Source: Pseudomonas plecoglossicida NBRC 103162 = DSM 15088
GTDB lineage: Bacteria > Pseudomonadota > Gammaproteobacteria > Pseudomonadales > Pseudomonadaceae
Assembly: GCF_000730665.1 (NCBI RefSeq)
Contig: NZ_BBIV01000003.1
Coordinates: 22,759 to 86,758, forward strand
Reading direction: 5' to 3'
DNA length: 64,000 nucleotides
The notes below the pieces were generated by a model that saw nothing but the letters and a program-made list of their open reading frames with translations, was not told the DNA's origin and did not search any database. Below, one piece after another: positions 1 through 14,659 of this stretch (the first letter of the stretch is position 1; every line of letters starts with the position of its first letter). The translations under genes were made by a program, and so were the position numbers.

Positions 1-2312
1 TTGCCATCGATGCCGGCCAGCGGCGCGATGCGCTGCCAGATCTCTTCGGTGATGAACGGCATGAACGGGTGCGCCAGGCGCAGCGCCACTTCCAGCACGC
101 GTACCAGGGTGCGGCGGGTGCCACGGGCGCGCTCGACCGGGGCGTTCTCGTCCCACAGTACCGGCTTGGACAGCTCCAGGTACCAGTCGCAGTACTGGTT
201 CCAGATGAACTCGTACAGGGCCTGGCTGGCCAGGTCGAAGCGGAACTGCTCGAGCTGGCGGGTCACTTCGGTTTCGGTGCGCTGCAGCTGCGAGATGATC
301 CAGCGGTCGGCCAGCGACAGCTCGTAGGCCTCGCCGTTCTGGCCGCAGTCCTCGCCCTTGTCCAGCACGTAGCGGGCGGCGTTCCAGATCTTGTTGCAGA
401 AGTTGCGATAACCTTCGACGCGGCCCATGTCGAACTTGATGTCGCGACCGGTGGAGGCCAGCGAACAGAAGGTGAAGCGCAGGGCGTCGGTGCCGTAGCT
501 GGCGATGCCTTCGGGGAACTCGGCCTTGGTCTGCTTGGCGATCTTCTCGGCAAGCTTGGGCTGCATCATGCCGCTGGTGCGTTTTTCCAGCAGGGCGTCA
601 AGGGTGATGCCGTCGACGATGTCCAGCGGGTCGAGGACGTTGCCCTTGGACTTGGACATCTTCTGGCCCTGGCCGTCACGCACCAGACCGTGCACATACA
701 CGGTCTTGAACGGCACCTGCGGGGTGCCATCCTCGTTCTTGATCAGGTGCATGGTCAGCATGATCATGCGCGCAACCCAGAAGAAGATGATGTCGAAACC
801 GGTGACCAGTACGTCGGTGGAGTGGAAGGTCTTGAGGAATTCGGTCTGCTCTGGCCAGCCCAGGGTGGAGAAGGTCCACAGGCCGGAACTGAACCAGGTG
901 TCGAGCACGTCGTCGTCCTGGCGCAGGACCACGTCGGCACCGAGGTTGTGCTTGGCGCGGACCTCTTCTTCGTTGCGGCCCACGTAGACCTGGCCGGCTT
1001 CGTCGTACCAGGCCGGAATGCGGTGGCCCCACCACAGCTGGCGGCTGATGCACCAGTCCTGGATGTCACGCATCCAGGAGAAGTACATGTTCTCGTACTG
1101 CTTGGGCACGAACTGGATGCGGCCGTCTTCCACGGCAGCGATCGCAGGCTCGGCCAGCGGCTTGGTGGAGACATACCACTGGTCGGTCAGCCACGGCTCG
1201 ATGACGGTGCCGGAGCGGTCGCCCTTGGGCACTTTCAGCGCGTGGTCGTCGATGCTGACCAGCAGGCCCTGGGCATCGAGGTCGGCGACGATCTGCTTGC
1301 GCGCGACGAAGCGGTCGAGGCCGGCGTACTGCGCAGGCAGGCTGGTGTCGACCTGCTCGTTGACGCTGCCGTCGAGGTTGAAGGCCTGGGCGGCGGACAG
1401 CACCAGGGCGTTCTTGTCGAAGATGTTCAGCAACGGCAGGTTGTGGCGCTTGCCGACTTCATAGTCGTTGAAGTCGTGGGCCGGGGTGATCTTCACGCAG
1501 CCGGTGCCGAATTCGGGGTCGCAATAGTCGTCGGCGACGATCGGGATGCGACGGCCGACCAGCGGCAGTTCGACGAACTTGCCGATCAGTGCCTGGTAGC
1601 GTTCGTCGTTCGGGTTGACCGCGACCGCGGCGTCACCCAGCAGGGTTTCCGGACGGGTGGTGGCGACTACCAGGTAGTCCTTGCCTTCGGCGGTCTTGGC
1701 GCCGTCGGCCAGCGGGTAGCGCAGGTTCCACAGGTGGCCTTTCTCGTCGTGGTTTTCCACTTCGAGGTCGGAGATCGCCGTGTGCAGCTTGGTATCCCAG
1801 TTGACCAGGCGCTTGCCGCGGTAGATCAGGCCGTCCTCGTGCAGGCGCACGAAGGCTTCCTTGACCGCTTCGGACAGGCCGTCGTCCATGGTGAAGCGTT
1901 CGCGGCTCCAGTCGACCGACGAACCCAGGCGGCGGATCTGCCGGCTGATGTTGCCACCGGACTGCTCTTTCCATTCCCAGACCTTGTCGAGGAAGGCGTC
2001 GCGGCCCAGGTCGTGGCGGTTCTGGCCCTTGGCCTCGAGCTGGCGCTCTACCAGCATCTGGGTGGCGATACCGGCGTGGTCGGTGCCCGGCTGCCACAGG
2101 GTGTTGCGGCCCTGCATGCGGCGGAAACGGATCAGGGCGTCCATGATCGCGTTGTTGAAACCGTGGCCCATGTGCAGGCTGCCCGTCACGTTCGGTGGCG
2201 GGATCATGATGGTGTAGGACTCACCTGCACCTTGCGGGGCGAAATAGTTCTCGGACTCCCAGGTGTTGTACCAGGAAGTTTCGATGGCGTGCGGCTGGTA
2301 GGTCTTATCCAT
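1..2312 (-). CDS. valS: Valine--tRNA ligase, 3' end outside window
   Basis: Class I aminoacyl-tRNA synthetase that charges tRNA-Val with valine in the cytoplasm. About 770 N-terminal residues are present of a family that is usually about 950; the C-terminal anticodon-binding and coiled-coil end lies left of the window. The translation starts [11 protein letters not shown] at the ATG ending at 2312. The HIGH-type motif ([13 protein letters not shown]) lies near residue 40, an editing-domain region follows ([10 protein letters not shown]), and the KMSKS loop ([14 protein letters not shown]) is near residue 550. Reading is continuous with no stop. The downstream order on this strand is cut off. 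The small gene and holC/pepA lie upstream on the same strand, 105 bp away, as in other P. putida-group genomes. Confidence 0.97.
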   Translation of the reverse strand, partial: MDKTYQPHAIETSWYNTWESENYFAPQGAGESYTIMIPPPNVTGSLHMGHGFNNAIMDALIRFRRMQGRNTLWQPGTDHAGIATQMLVERQLEAKGQNRHDLGRDAFLDKVWEWKEQSGGNISRQIRRLGSSVDWSRERFTMDDGLSEAVKEAFVRLHEDGLIYRGKRLVNWDTKLHTAISDLEVENHDEKGHLWNLRYPLADGAKTAEGKDYLVVATTRPETLLGDAAVAVNPNDERYQALIGKFVELPLVGRRIPIVADDYCDPEFGTGCVKITPAHDFNDYEVGKRHNLPLLNIFDKNALVLSAAQAFNLDGSVNEQVDTSLPAQYAGLDRFVARKQIVADLDAQGLLVSIDDHALKVPKGDRSGTVIEPWLTDQWYVSTKPLAEPAIAAVEDGRIQFVPKQYENMYFSWMRDIQDWCISRQLWWGHRIPAWYDEAGQVYVGRNEEEVRAKHNLGADVVLRQDDDVLDTWFSSGLWTFSTLGWPEQTEFLKTFHSTDVLVTGFDIIFFWVARMIMLTMHLIKNEDGTPQVPFKTVYVHGLVRDGQGQKMSKSKGNVLDPLDIVDGITLDALLEKRTSGMMQPKLAEKIAKQTKAEFPEGIASYGTDALRFTFCSLASTGRDIKFDMGRVEGYRNFCNKIWNAARYVLDKGEDCGQNGEAYELSLADRWIISQLQRTETEVTRQLEQFRFDLASQALYEFIWNQYCDWYLELSKPVLWDENAPVERARGTRRTLVRVLEVALRLAHPFMPFITEEIWQRIAPLAGIDG

Positions 2313-2417
2313 GCGCGGCGGGACCCTATGGCATTAATTCGGGAAAGCCGGGAAGTATAACCAAGCTGGGGGCCGCAGGCGACAGCTGTACTTGTGTTGC
2401 CGGTGCAGGCTTGTTCC

Positions 2418-2792
2418 TTATTCGGACCGCTGGATCAACCGCTCGATGCGCGCATCCAGTCGGCGCTTGATCTCGGTCTCGATATGCGGGGTGAAGTCGT
2501 TGATCACGTCCTGCATGATCAACTGCGCCGCGGCACGCAGTTCGGCTTCCAGGTGCAGCAGGGTGTCCTGGCGGCGGGTCTGCGGGTCATCCTCGGGCTC
2601 GGCCTTGACCGGCTCTGGTGCAGGCTCGGCGTTGCCGCTCGGGGTGTCCAGCAACAGTGGAATCTGTTCGACCGTCTCGGTCAGCAATGGCGGCTGCAGG
2701 TCGGCATCGCCCAGCAACTGGCGAATCGACTCGAGGTCGTCGAGCAGATGGGCGGAATCGGGTAAGGCGGAAGGCTTGTCCATCGTCGTCAA
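2418..2792 (-). CDS. Small acidic protein encoded between holC and valS, function unknown
   Basis: A 124-residue protein with no signal peptide or membrane segment. The middle (about 55-72) is a Pro/Glu/Asp-rich linker. The C-terminal half is helical and ends in a charged stretch (IKRRLDARIERLIQRSE). The ATG start overlaps the holC stop codon by 4 bp (ATGA), suggesting translational coupling with holC; an in-frame alternative ATG lies 9 bp downstream (MDKPSA). A gene of this type is commonly found between holC and valS in Pseudomonas. I know no assigned function, and the position alone only hints at a link to DNA polymerase III or to tRNA charging. That it is a real gene is likely from the overlap and the conserved position. 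Confidence 0.8.
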   Translation of the reverse strand: MTTMDKPSALPDSAHLLDDLESIRQLLGDADLQPPLLTETVEQIPLLLDTPSGNAEPAPEPVKAEPEDDPQTRRQDTLLHLEAELRAAAQLIMQDVINDFTPHIETEIKRRLDARIERLIQRSE

Positions 2793-3217
2793 AGTCGCTG
2801 TAAGCGGTGATCTTGCAGAGCATAGCCCTGTTCGCGGTAGAAACGGAATCGTTCGCGCGCCGATTGGCGGACGCCGGGCTCCTCGACCACGATTTCGGCG
2901 ACCCGCTCGAACTGGCCCACGAAGCTGGGTACACCGGCACCCAGGTTGATCAGCAGGTCGCGGTGTTCACCGGCATCGTCGGCCAGGCCCAGGGCCACCG
3001 TGGCATCGGCATGGGCTTCGGCCAGGTCGTGGGGGACGAATGCCTCGCCCTTGAAGCGCCACAGGCGTTGGTCCAGCGCTTCGCGCTGTTCGGCGTCCTG
3101 GCAGTGCAGGTAGACCCGGTGACCGAGGCGCCAGGCCTTCTCGCACAGCTTGCAGGCGAAATCGAGCCGCGCCGACAGCGAGTCGGTGGGCAGGATGTAG
3201 AAATCGACTTTGCTCAT
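2789..3217 (-). CDS. holC: DNA polymerase III subunit chi
   Basis: Chi subunit of the clamp-loader complex; with psi it links the loader to single-strand binding protein at the replication fork. The 142-residue length is normal for the family. The N-terminus (MSKVDFYILP) and the central AWRLGHRVYLHCQD segment are typical of HolC, as is the LLINLGAGVP stretch near residue 90. It follows pepA by 51 bp on the same strand and overlaps the next small gene by 4 bp, so pepA-holC-unknown-valS looks like one transcription unit. Nothing unusual is seen. Confidence 0.95.
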   Translation of the reverse strand: MSKVDFYILPTDSLSARLDFACKLCEKAWRLGHRVYLHCQDAEQREALDQRLWRFKGEAFVPHDLAEAHADATVALGLADDAGEHRDLLINLGAGVPSFVGQFERVAEIVVEEPGVRQSARERFRFYREQGYALQDHRLQRL

Positions 3218-3268
3218 GATTCATTCAGCCGACCGGCGGCGCCGTCGGGCGCCACCGGCCTTGCGCCG

Positions 3269-4903
<1,635 letters not shown>

Positions 4904-5051
4904 TCATGCGCGGCCAAGTGACAGGCGCGGCCAATCACAGGATAATGCGCGCACTTTACATGGAGGTTCGCCTTCGGCGAACCGGCATTGGTCTTGGCTG
5001 TCGTCAGCCTTTGTTTGGCAATCCGCCCCTGACAACCCAGGAGTGTCTGGC

Positions 5052-6167
5052 TTGATCGTCTTTCGTTATCTGTCCCGCGAGGTCTTGCTGACCTTGAGCG
5101 CCGTCAGCGCCGTGCTGCTGGTGATCATCATGAGCGGGCGTTTCATCAAGTACCTGGCCCAGGCCGCCCAGGGCGTGCTCGACCCGAGCGTGCTGTTCCT
5201 GATCATGGGTTTCCGACTGCCAGGCTTTCTGCAACTGATCCTGCCATTGGGGCTGTTCCTCGGCATCCTGCTGGCCTACGGCCGGTTGTACCTTGAAAGT
5301 GAGATGACGGTCCTGTCGGCCACCGGCATGAGCCAGCAGCGCCTGCTCGGCCTGACCATGGTGCCTGCCGCCCTGGTGGCGCTGCTGGTTGCCTGGCTGA
5401 GCCTGGGCCTGGCGCCTCAGGGTGTGGCCCAGGTGCAGAAGATCATTGCTCAGCAGGATGCCCTGACCGAGTTCGATACCCTGGTGCCCGGACGCTTCCA
5501 GACCCTGCGTGACGGTTCGCGGGTGACCTACACCGAAGAGCTGTCGGACGATCGCAGCAACCTCGCCGGGGTGTTCATCTCCGAGAAGCGCTTCAACCAG
5601 GACAAGACCAAGGACCGCGCACCGTCGGTACTGGTCGCCGAGAAAGGCCATCAGGAAGTGCAGGCCGACGGCAACCGCTACCTGGTGCTGCAAAACGGCT
5701 ATCGCTACGACGGCAACCCTGGCCAGGCCGATTACCGCGCCATCAAGTACGACACATACGGCGTGCTGCTGCCAAAGCCGGAAGTGAGCGAGGAAGTGAC
5801 CGAGCGTGAAGCCATCCCGACTTCGCAACTGATCGGCCAGAACGGCCTGCGCGAACGTGCCGAGCTGCAATGGCGTATTTCGCTGCCGATCCTGGTATTC
5901 ATCGTGACCTTGCTGGCGGTGCCGCTGTCCAGGGTCAACCCGCGCCAGGGCCGCTTCCTCAAGCTGCTGCCGGCGATTCTTCTGTACATGGCCTACCTGA
6001 CAATGCTGATTTCCGTACGCGGCGCCCTGGAGAAGGGCAAGTTGCCGATCGCCCTGGGCATGTGGTGGGTGCACGGCCTGTTCCTGTTTATCGGCCTGGG
6101 GCTGATGTACTGGGAACCGCTTCGCCTGAAGCTTGCCGCTCGTCGTGCGGAGGTGGCCCATGGCTAA
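5052..6167 (+). CDS. lptF: LPS export system permease LptF
   Basis: Inner-membrane permease of the LptB2FGC transporter that extracts lipopolysaccharide from the inner membrane and passes it to the periplasmic LptA bridge. The protein has 371 residues, with three N-terminal membrane segments (about 10-30, 50-75, 100-120), a periplasmic beta-jellyroll region (about 130-260) and three C-terminal membrane segments. I choose the TTG at 5052 (MIVFRYLSREVL), because CAGGAG sits 8 bp before it. The in-frame GTG at 5043 overlaps that ribosome-binding site and would leave no spacing. The 3' end overlaps lptG by 8 bp, so the two are co-translated. It is divergent from pepA. Confidence 0.95.
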   Translation: MIVFRYLSREVLLTLSAVSAVLLVIIMSGRFIKYLAQAAQGVLDPSVLFLIMGFRLPGFLQLILPLGLFLGILLAYGRLYLESEMTVLSATGMSQQRLLGLTMVPAALVALLVAWLSLGLAPQGVAQVQKIIAQQDALTEFDTLVPGRFQTLRDGSRVTYTEELSDDRSNLAGVFISEKRFNQDKTKDRAPSVLVAEKGHQEVQADGNRYLVLQNGYRYDGNPGQADYRAIKYDTYGVLLPKPEVSEEVTEREAIPTSQLIGQNGLRERAELQWRISLPILVFIVTLLAVPLSRVNPRQGRFLKLLPAILLYMAYLTMLISVRGALEKGKLPIALGMWWVHGLFLFIGLGLMYWEPLRLKLAARRAEVAHG

Positions 6168-7221
6168 GCTCGACCGCTACATCGGCCAGAGCGTGCTGAT
6201 GGCCATCCTGGCCGTGCTGGGGATCATCCTCGGCCTGGCATCGCTGTTCGCCTTCATCGACGAGATGAGCGACCTGAGTGACACCTATACCGTGCTGGAA
6301 GCGGGCAATTTCGTGTTGCTGACCGCGCCACGGCGCTTGTACGACATGCTGCCGATGGCCGCCCTGATCGGCTGTCTGATCGGCCTGGGCAGCCTGGCCA
6401 GCAGCAGCGAGCTGACCATCATGCGGGCCGCCGGGGTTTCCATCGGTCGTATCGTCTGGGCGGTGATGAAGCCGATGCTGGTGCTGATGCTGGTCGGTGT
6501 GCTGATCGGCGAGTACGTGGCGCCTGTTACCGAAAACAAGGCCCAGGCCGACCGTTCCCTGGCCCAGGGCGGTGGTGAAGCGCAAAGCTCCAAGCGCGGC
6601 ATGTGGCACCGCCAGGGTGAAGAGTTCGTGCACATCAACGCCGTGCAGCCCAATGGCCTGCTGCTGGGCGTGACCCGTTATCGCTTCGACAGCGAGCGCA
6701 AGATCGTCACCTCGAGCTTTGCCCGCCGCGCCCAGTACAACCAGGACCACTGGCTGCTCAGCGATGTCAGCACCACCCATTTCCGTGGCGACCATACCGA
6801 AGTGGTCAAGGCCCCTGAGGAGCGCTGGGACGTGTCGGTCACGCCAGAGCTGCTCAATACGGTGATCCTGGCGCCTGAGTCGCTGTCCATCTCGGGGTTG
6901 TGGGACTACATCCACTACCTGTCCGACCAGGGTCTGAACAACTCCCGCTACTGGCTGGCGTTCTGGACCAAGGTCCTGCAACCGATGGTGACCGCAGCGC
7001 TGGTGCTGATGGCGATTTCCTTCATCTTCGGGCCGCTGCGTTCGGTGACCTTGGGCCAGCGCGTGTTCACCGGTGTGCTGGTGGGCTTCGTGTTCCGGAT
7101 CGCCGGCGACCTGCTGGGCCCTTCGAGCCAGGTGTTCGGCTTCCCGCCGTTGCTGGCGGTGGTGATCCCGGCGGGGGTGTGTGCCCTGGCGGGGCTCTGG
7201 TTGTTGCGCCGGGCTGGATGA
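6160..7221 (+). CDS. lptG: LPS export system permease LptG
   Basis: Partner permease of LptF in LPS export. The protein has 353 residues and starts MAKLDRYIGQSVLM. Six predicted membrane segments flank a central periplasmic domain (about 125-270), the YjgP/YjgQ fold. The ATG at 6160 lies inside the last codons of lptF, and the in-frame ATG 27 bp upstream adds residues encoded in the lptF 3' end, so it is less likely. A strong intrinsic terminator follows 15 bp after the stop, ending the lptFG unit. Confidence 0.95.
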   Translation: MAKLDRYIGQSVLMAILAVLGIILGLASLFAFIDEMSDLSDTYTVLEAGNFVLLTAPRRLYDMLPMAALIGCLIGLGSLASSSELTIMRAAGVSIGRIVWAVMKPMLVLMLVGVLIGEYVAPVTENKAQADRSLAQGGGEAQSSKRGMWHRQGEEFVHINAVQPNGLLLGVTRYRFDSERKIVTSSFARRAQYNQDHWLLSDVSTTHFRGDHTEVVKAPEERWDVSVTPELLNTVILAPESLSISGLWDYIHYLSDQGLNNSRYWLAFWTKVLQPMVTAALVLMAISFIFGPLRSVTLGQRVFTGVLVGFVFRIAGDLLGPSSQVFGFPPLLAVVIPAGVCALAGLWLLRRAG

Positions 7222-7236
7222 TGGCCTGACCGACAC

Positions 7237-7266
7237 AAAAAAAGCCGACCTCAAGGTCGGCTTTTT
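7237..7266 (+). terminator. Rho-independent terminator of lptFG
   Basis: GC-rich stem AGCCGACC/GGTCGGCT with a short TCAA loop, flanked by an A-run on the left and a T-run on the right. It can act in both directions, but the position suits lptG. Confidence 0.9.
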
Positions 7267-7278
7267 CATTGGGGCCCT

Positions 7279-7341
7279 ATCGCCGGCAAGCCGCTCTCAA
7301 GGCCAGCGGAGTTCCTGTGGGAGCCGGCTTGCCGGCGATGA
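7279..7341. repeat. REP palindrome pair (P. putida type)
   Basis: Two inverted copies of the Pseudomonas REP core (TCGCCGGCAAGCC ... GGCTTGCCGGCGA) separated by about 33 bp, with the TGTGGGAGC flank on the right copy. The left copy is slightly diverged. The element fills the space between the convergent lptG and RDD genes. Confidence 0.9.
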
Positions 7342-7346
7342 GTTGG

Positions 7347-7835
7347 CTATTTGCTCCGCTTCGGCACCCGCACCAGCTGGGTATCCGAATAGATGTCATG
7401 CCAACCGCGCTTGCGCTTGTCGATCAGCGACCAGAAGAACCCCAGCCCCAGGCACAGCCACGAGGCGATCGACACCACGAAGCGCAGCAGCGCCTGCCAC
7501 AGGCTGATCGCGCTGCCATCGGTGTTCTGCACCCGCACGCCCCACACCTGCATGCCCAGGGTCTGCCCGCCGTGGGTCCAGAACTTGGCAAAGAAGCCGA
7601 ACAGCACGAACAGCAGCACCGTCGACAGCAGGGGGTCGCCATCCAGCGCGCCTGCCTCGGTGAGCTCGCGCATGCGGGCCTCGCCGATGATCGCCATCTG
7701 GATCATCTTGTAGGCGCCGGCGGTGACGATCAGCAGCGCCGTGCACAGCAGGAAGTCATAGAACATCGCCGCCAGGCGCCGGCCGAGGCCGACCGGTGGG
7801 AAGTCACCCTGGGGTGAGAGCATAGGCTTGGACAT
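7347..7835 (-). CDS. RDD family membrane protein
   Basis: A 162-residue protein of the RDD family, inner-membrane proteins of poorly known function. An Arg residue lies just before the first membrane segment (GLGRRLAAMFYDFLL, about 17-31, with the Arg-Asp pairing typical of the name). Two further hydrophobic stretches follow (about 65-85 and 115-135), then the conserved DKRKRGWHDIYSDTQLVR end. The start MSKPMLSPQG at 7835 is preferred over an upstream in-frame ATG at 7892, whose extra residues come from the terminator region of cspA. It is last in the minus-strand run after cspA, with a terminator between them. Transport roles are proposed for some RDD proteins, but nothing here shows a substrate. 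Confidence 0.88.
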   Translation of the reverse strand: MSKPMLSPQGDFPPVGLGRRLAAMFYDFLLCTALLIVTAGAYKMIQMAIIGEARMRELTEAGALDGDPLLSTVLLFVLFGFFAKFWTHGGQTLGMQVWGVRVQNTDGSAISLWQALLRFVVSIASWLCLGLGFFWSLIDKRKRGWHDIYSDTQLVRVPKRSK

Positions 7836-7873
7836 GCAGAACGGCTCCAGATGGCGAAGCCGGTATTCTACGG

Positions 7874-7910
7874 GCAAAAAAAGCCCCTGCACATGGCAGG
7901 GGCTTTTTGG
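7874..7910. terminator. Bidirectional-looking terminator between cspA and the RDD gene
   Basis: Stem AAGCCCCTGC/GCAGGGGCTT with an ACATG loop, flanked by A-run and T-run. On the minus strand it falls 15 bp after the cspA stop and would end cspA transcription. Confidence 0.9.
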
Positions 7911-7924
7911 AGTCAGGCTTGTAC

Positions 7925-8134
7925 TCAGACAGGCTGGACTTTGTCAGCCTGCATGCCTTTCTGGCCTTGGACTGCTTCGAAGGTGACCTTCTGGCCTTCT
8001 TTCAGGCTCTTGAAGCCGTTGCCTTCGATGGCGCGGAAGTGCACGAACAGATCCGGACCGCTCTCTGGAGTGATGAAGCCGTAACCTTTTTCGTCATTGA
8101 ACCACTTGACGGTACCGTTCTGACGCTCAGCCAT
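7925..8134 (-). CDS. Cold-shock protein (CspA/CspD family)
   Basis: A 69-residue single cold-shock domain that binds single-stranded RNA/DNA as an RNA chaperone. Both nucleic-acid-binding motifs are present: RNP1-like KGYGFITPE (about 16-24) and RNP2-like DLFVHFRAI (about 28-36). The ribosome-binding site AGGA is 9 bp before the ATG. A gene-free 355-bp leader lies upstream, as is usual for thermoregulated csp genes, and a terminator follows. The paralogue (cspA, capB or other) cannot be decided from sequence alone. Confidence 0.95.
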   Translation of the reverse strand: MAERQNGTVKWFNDEKGYGFITPESGPDLFVHFRAIEGNGFKSLKEGQKVTFEAVQGQKGMQADKVQPV

Positions 8135-8489
8135 TGTCTTATTTCCTATGAAGCTTGAATTTTGATGACAGTTTCTTTCACGTTATAAAGAGTGAAAGAG
8201 TACTGGGCTGGGTTGCAGGAAGTAAGAGACGTCGAACGGGTTGTAGCAGATTGCGGCTACTGGCCCAGGTCACGAACTGTTGCGACCCATGCAAACACAG
8301 TGCAGTGACTCTACGCCAACTCCCAAGCGAAAAACAAGCCCTTGGTCGTATGGAAAATCAGGCTTTTTCCGGTGACCGAACAATTTGTTGGAAACGGCAT
8401 GGCGCCTGGCCTGGCGCCATGTTCAAAAGTTATTGGGCAGATTCGAAATCGAATATCTGGAACCTGCCGTCAAACCTTAGACAGTGCCT
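8135..8489 (-). promoter_or_regulatory. Gene-free region between gcvT and cspA: hairpins in the probable cspA leader
   Basis: No gene is supported here. Two inverted repeats stand out. At 8398-8421 CATGGCGCC/GGCGCCATG (perfect 9 bp, 6-nt loop) lies about 70 bp after the gcvT stop and may mark the end of the gcv operon, though no U-run follows. At 8175-8198 CTTTCAC/GTGAAAG encloses a TATAA-containing loop about 40 bp before the cspA start codon, inside the likely 5' untranslated region. Role in cold regulation is inferred only from position. Confidence 0.5.
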
Positions 8490-9611
8490 TCAACCGCGAT
8501 AGTAACGTTGCGGAACAAAAGGCATTTTGCTGACTTTCATGGCAACCTTCTTTCCTCGCACCATGGCATACAGTGGTGTGTCGAGTGCGCCATGTTCGAT
8601 ATCGACATAACCCATTGCAACCGGCGTGCCGAGTGTCGGCCCGAAGCCGCCGCTGCAGACTTTGCCAATCACTTTTTCAGTTGCATCGACAATTTCCGCG
8701 CCTTCACGTACCGGGGTACGTTCCTGCGGCAGCAGACCCACCCGCTTGCGCGTCACGCCTTGCTGCTGCTGGGCAAAGATCGCCTCGGCCCCGGGGAAGC
8801 CACCGGCGCGCTCGCCGTCTGCGCGGCGCACCTTGGAAATGGCCCAGAGCAGGCTGGCTTCGATGGGCGTGGTGCCGGTGTCCATGTCGTGGCCATACAG
8901 GCACAGGCCGGCTTCCAGGCGCAGCGAGTCACGCGCACCCAGGCCGATCGGTTGTACTTCGGTTTCGGCCAGCAGGCGACGGGCGAGGTCTTCGGCGGCG
9001 CCTGCCGGCACCGAGATCTCGTATCCGTCCTCACCGGTATAACCCGAGCGGCTGACGAAGCAGTCTTGGCCGAGCAGCTGGAGCGGGCGGAACTGCATGA
9101 AGGTCATGCTGGCCACTTCCGGCGCCAGGCGCGCCAGCACTTTGACCGCAGCAGGGCCTTGCAGGGCGAGCAGGGCACGCTGCTCGAACAACGGCTGGAT
9201 TTCGCAACGGTTACCGATGTGCTTTTGCAGGTGGGCCAGGTCCTGGTCCTTGCAGGCGGCGTTGACCACGAGGAACAGGGTGTCATCGCCCAGATTGGCG
9301 ACCATCAGGTCATCGAGGATGCCGCCTTGCTCGTTGGTGAACATGGCATAGCGTTGCATGCCCACCGGCAGATCGACGATATCCACCGGCACCAGGCTTT
9401 CCAGGGCCTGGGCTGCATCCTTGCCGCGCAGGATGATCTGGCCCATGTGGGAGACGTCGAACAAGCCGGCCTGCTCGCGGGTGTGCAGGTGCTCCTTGAG
9501 CACGCCGAGCGGGTACTGCACCGGCATGTCGAAGCCGGCGAACGGCACCATGCGCGCGCCCAGTTCGATGTGCAGGGCATGCAGCGGGGTCTTTTGCAGT
9601 GTTTCGGACAT
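8490..9611 (-). CDS. gcvT: Aminomethyltransferase, glycine cleavage T protein
   Basis: T protein of the glycine cleavage system. It moves the aminomethyl carbon from the lipoyl arm of GcvH to tetrahydrofolate, giving 5,10-methylene-THF and ammonia. The 373 residues match the family length. The N-terminal [17 protein letters not shown] and [10 protein letters not shown] motifs of the folate-binding GCV_T domain are clear (about 18-60), and the C-terminal barrel domain ([15 protein letters not shown]) is present. It is the last gene of gcvH-gcvP-sdaA-gcvT, 27 bp after sdaA. Confidence 0.97.
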   Translation of the reverse strand: MSETLQKTPLHALHIELGARMVPFAGFDMPVQYPLGVLKEHLHTREQAGLFDVSHMGQIILRGKDAAQALESLVPVDIVDLPVGMQRYAMFTNEQGGILDDLMVANLGDDTLFLVVNAACKDQDLAHLQKHIGNRCEIQPLFEQRALLALQGPAAVKVLARLAPEVASMTFMQFRPLQLLGQDCFVSRSGYTGEDGYEISVPAGAAEDLARRLLAETEVQPIGLGARDSLRLEAGLCLYGHDMDTGTTPIEASLLWAISKVRRADGERAGGFPGAEAIFAQQQQGVTRKRVGLLPQERTPVREGAEIVDATEKVIGKVCSGGFGPTLGTPVAMGYVDIEHGALDTPLYAMVRGKKVAMKVSKMPFVPQRYYRG

Positions 9612-9638
9612 CGGTGACTCCTTGGTTTTATTGTCAGG

Positions 9639-11015
<1,377 letters not shown>

Positions 11016-11056
11016 TGCTCGTTCCCTCCAGATGGTAAAAGCGAGTGCTGCGCACT

Positions 11057-11122
11057 CGATCGCCGGCAAGCCAGCTCCTACAGGTACAGCGCCGTCCATG
11101 TGGGAGCCGGCTTGCCGGCGAA
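11057..11122. repeat. REP palindrome pair
   Basis: Inverted REP copies (ATCGCCGGCAAGCC and GGCTTGCCGGCGA, with CTCCTACAGG and TGTGGGAGC flanks) in the gcvP-sdaA gap, which in Pseudomonas often tunes downstream mRNA level. Confidence 0.9.
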
Positions 11123-11146
11123 GGGCCGCGTAGCGGCCCCTCACTA

Positions 11147-14002
<2,856 letters not shown>

Positions 14003-14013
14003 GGTCAGGTTCC

Positions 14014-14397
14014 TCAGGCGTCGTCGTTGGCTTTGATCAGGCGGTCGTAGGCGTCCTGGTCGAGCAGGGTGGCCACTTCACTGGCGTCGGCGGGGATGAA
14101 ACGGAAGAACCAGCCTTCACCCAGTGGGTCTTCGTTGACCAGTTCGGGGCTGTCATTGAGCGCGTCATTGACGGCGATCACTTCACCAGCCAAAGGCATG
14201 TACACGCCGCTGGCGGCCTTTACCGATTCGACGGTGGAGACTTCGGCGCCTTTGTCGTACGGCTGCAACTCCGGCAGTTGCACGAAGACCACATCGCCCA
14301 GGGCATTCTGCGCGTAGGCGGTGATGCCCACGGTGACGCTGCCGTCGGCTTCGGTGCGCAGCCATTCGTGATCTTCAGTGAAACGCAACTCGCTCAT
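14014..14397 (-). CDS. gcvH: Glycine cleavage system H protein
   Basis: Lipoyl carrier that shuttles the aminomethyl group among P, T and L proteins. The start [14 protein letters not shown] gives 127 residues; the frame stays open upstream but the extra residues fall in the promoter region. The lipoylated lysine is Lys60 in VESVKAAS. It is the first gene of the operon, preceded by a sigma-54 promoter and three TyrR-like sites. Confidence 0.97.
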   Translation of the reverse strand: MSELRFTEDHEWLRTEADGSVTVGITAYAQNALGDVVFVQLPELQPYDKGAEVSTVESVKAASGVYMPLAGEVIAVNDALNDSPELVNEDPLGEGWFFRFIPADASEVATLLDQDAYDRLIKANDDA

Positions 14398-14462
14398 GGG
14401 GAATCCTCGGGGGCAGGGCGTGGGGCGCGGTGTGTTCGCGCTCTTGGGTTGGCGTTTACAAA

Positions 14463-14477
14463 GCAAGAATGCGGCCA
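14463..14477 (-). promoter_or_regulatory. Sigma-54 (-24/-12) promoter of gcvH
   Basis: Read on the minus strand the sequence is TGGCCG-CATTC-TTGCTTT. GG and GC are separated by exactly 10 nt, the invariant spacing of RpoN promoters, and the TTGCTTT end matches the -12 consensus. It lies 66-80 bp before the gcvH start codon. A sigma-54 activator of the GcsR type is encoded 4 kb away. Confidence 0.85.
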
Positions 14478-14541
14478 TTCTTAAAAAGATATTAAAAATC
14501 AATAACTTAGTATTTTATTTCATTCGCTCTGCTGACTTTGC

Positions 14542-14559
14542 TGGAATGAAAACGATACA
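14542..14559. promoter_or_regulatory. Candidate GcsR enhancer site 1
   Basis: TGGAATG-N4-CGATACA, an 18-bp two-half-site element about 80 bp upstream of the sigma-54 promoter. It shares its right half with sites 2 and 3 and resembles the TGTAACG-N4-CGTTCCG repeat I recall being reported for GcsR of P. aeruginosa. Confidence 0.65.
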
Positions 14560-14621
14560 GGTGGGGCGCGATCAAAAACCGCCGGAGGATCAAACCCTTG
14601 TGCACGCGCACTCAAATGCCA

Positions 14622-14639
14622 CGTATTGGAATCGATACA
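14622..14639. promoter_or_regulatory. Candidate GcsR enhancer site 2
   Basis: CGTATTG-N4-CGATACA, 18 bp, about 160 bp upstream of the sigma-54 promoter. It is separated from site 3 by a single base, so the two sites repeat every 19 bp. Confidence 0.65.
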
Positions 14640-14640
14640 G

Positions 14641-14658
14641 TGTAATGAAATCGATACG
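14641..14658. promoter_or_regulatory. Candidate GcsR enhancer site 3
   Basis: TGTAATG-N4-CGATACG, 18 bp, the copy closest to the recalled P. aeruginosa GcsR motif. Together sites 1-3 form an upstream activating sequence for gcvH at the spacing expected for a sigma-54 enhancer. Confidence 0.7.
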
Positions 14659-14659
14659 A

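Noticed and set aside
69..2360. A 763-codon plus-strand open frame opposite valS
   Set aside because: It is exactly antisense to a clear ValS, with no domain resemblance and the Val/Gly/Gln-rich composition typical of shadows of GC-rich genes.
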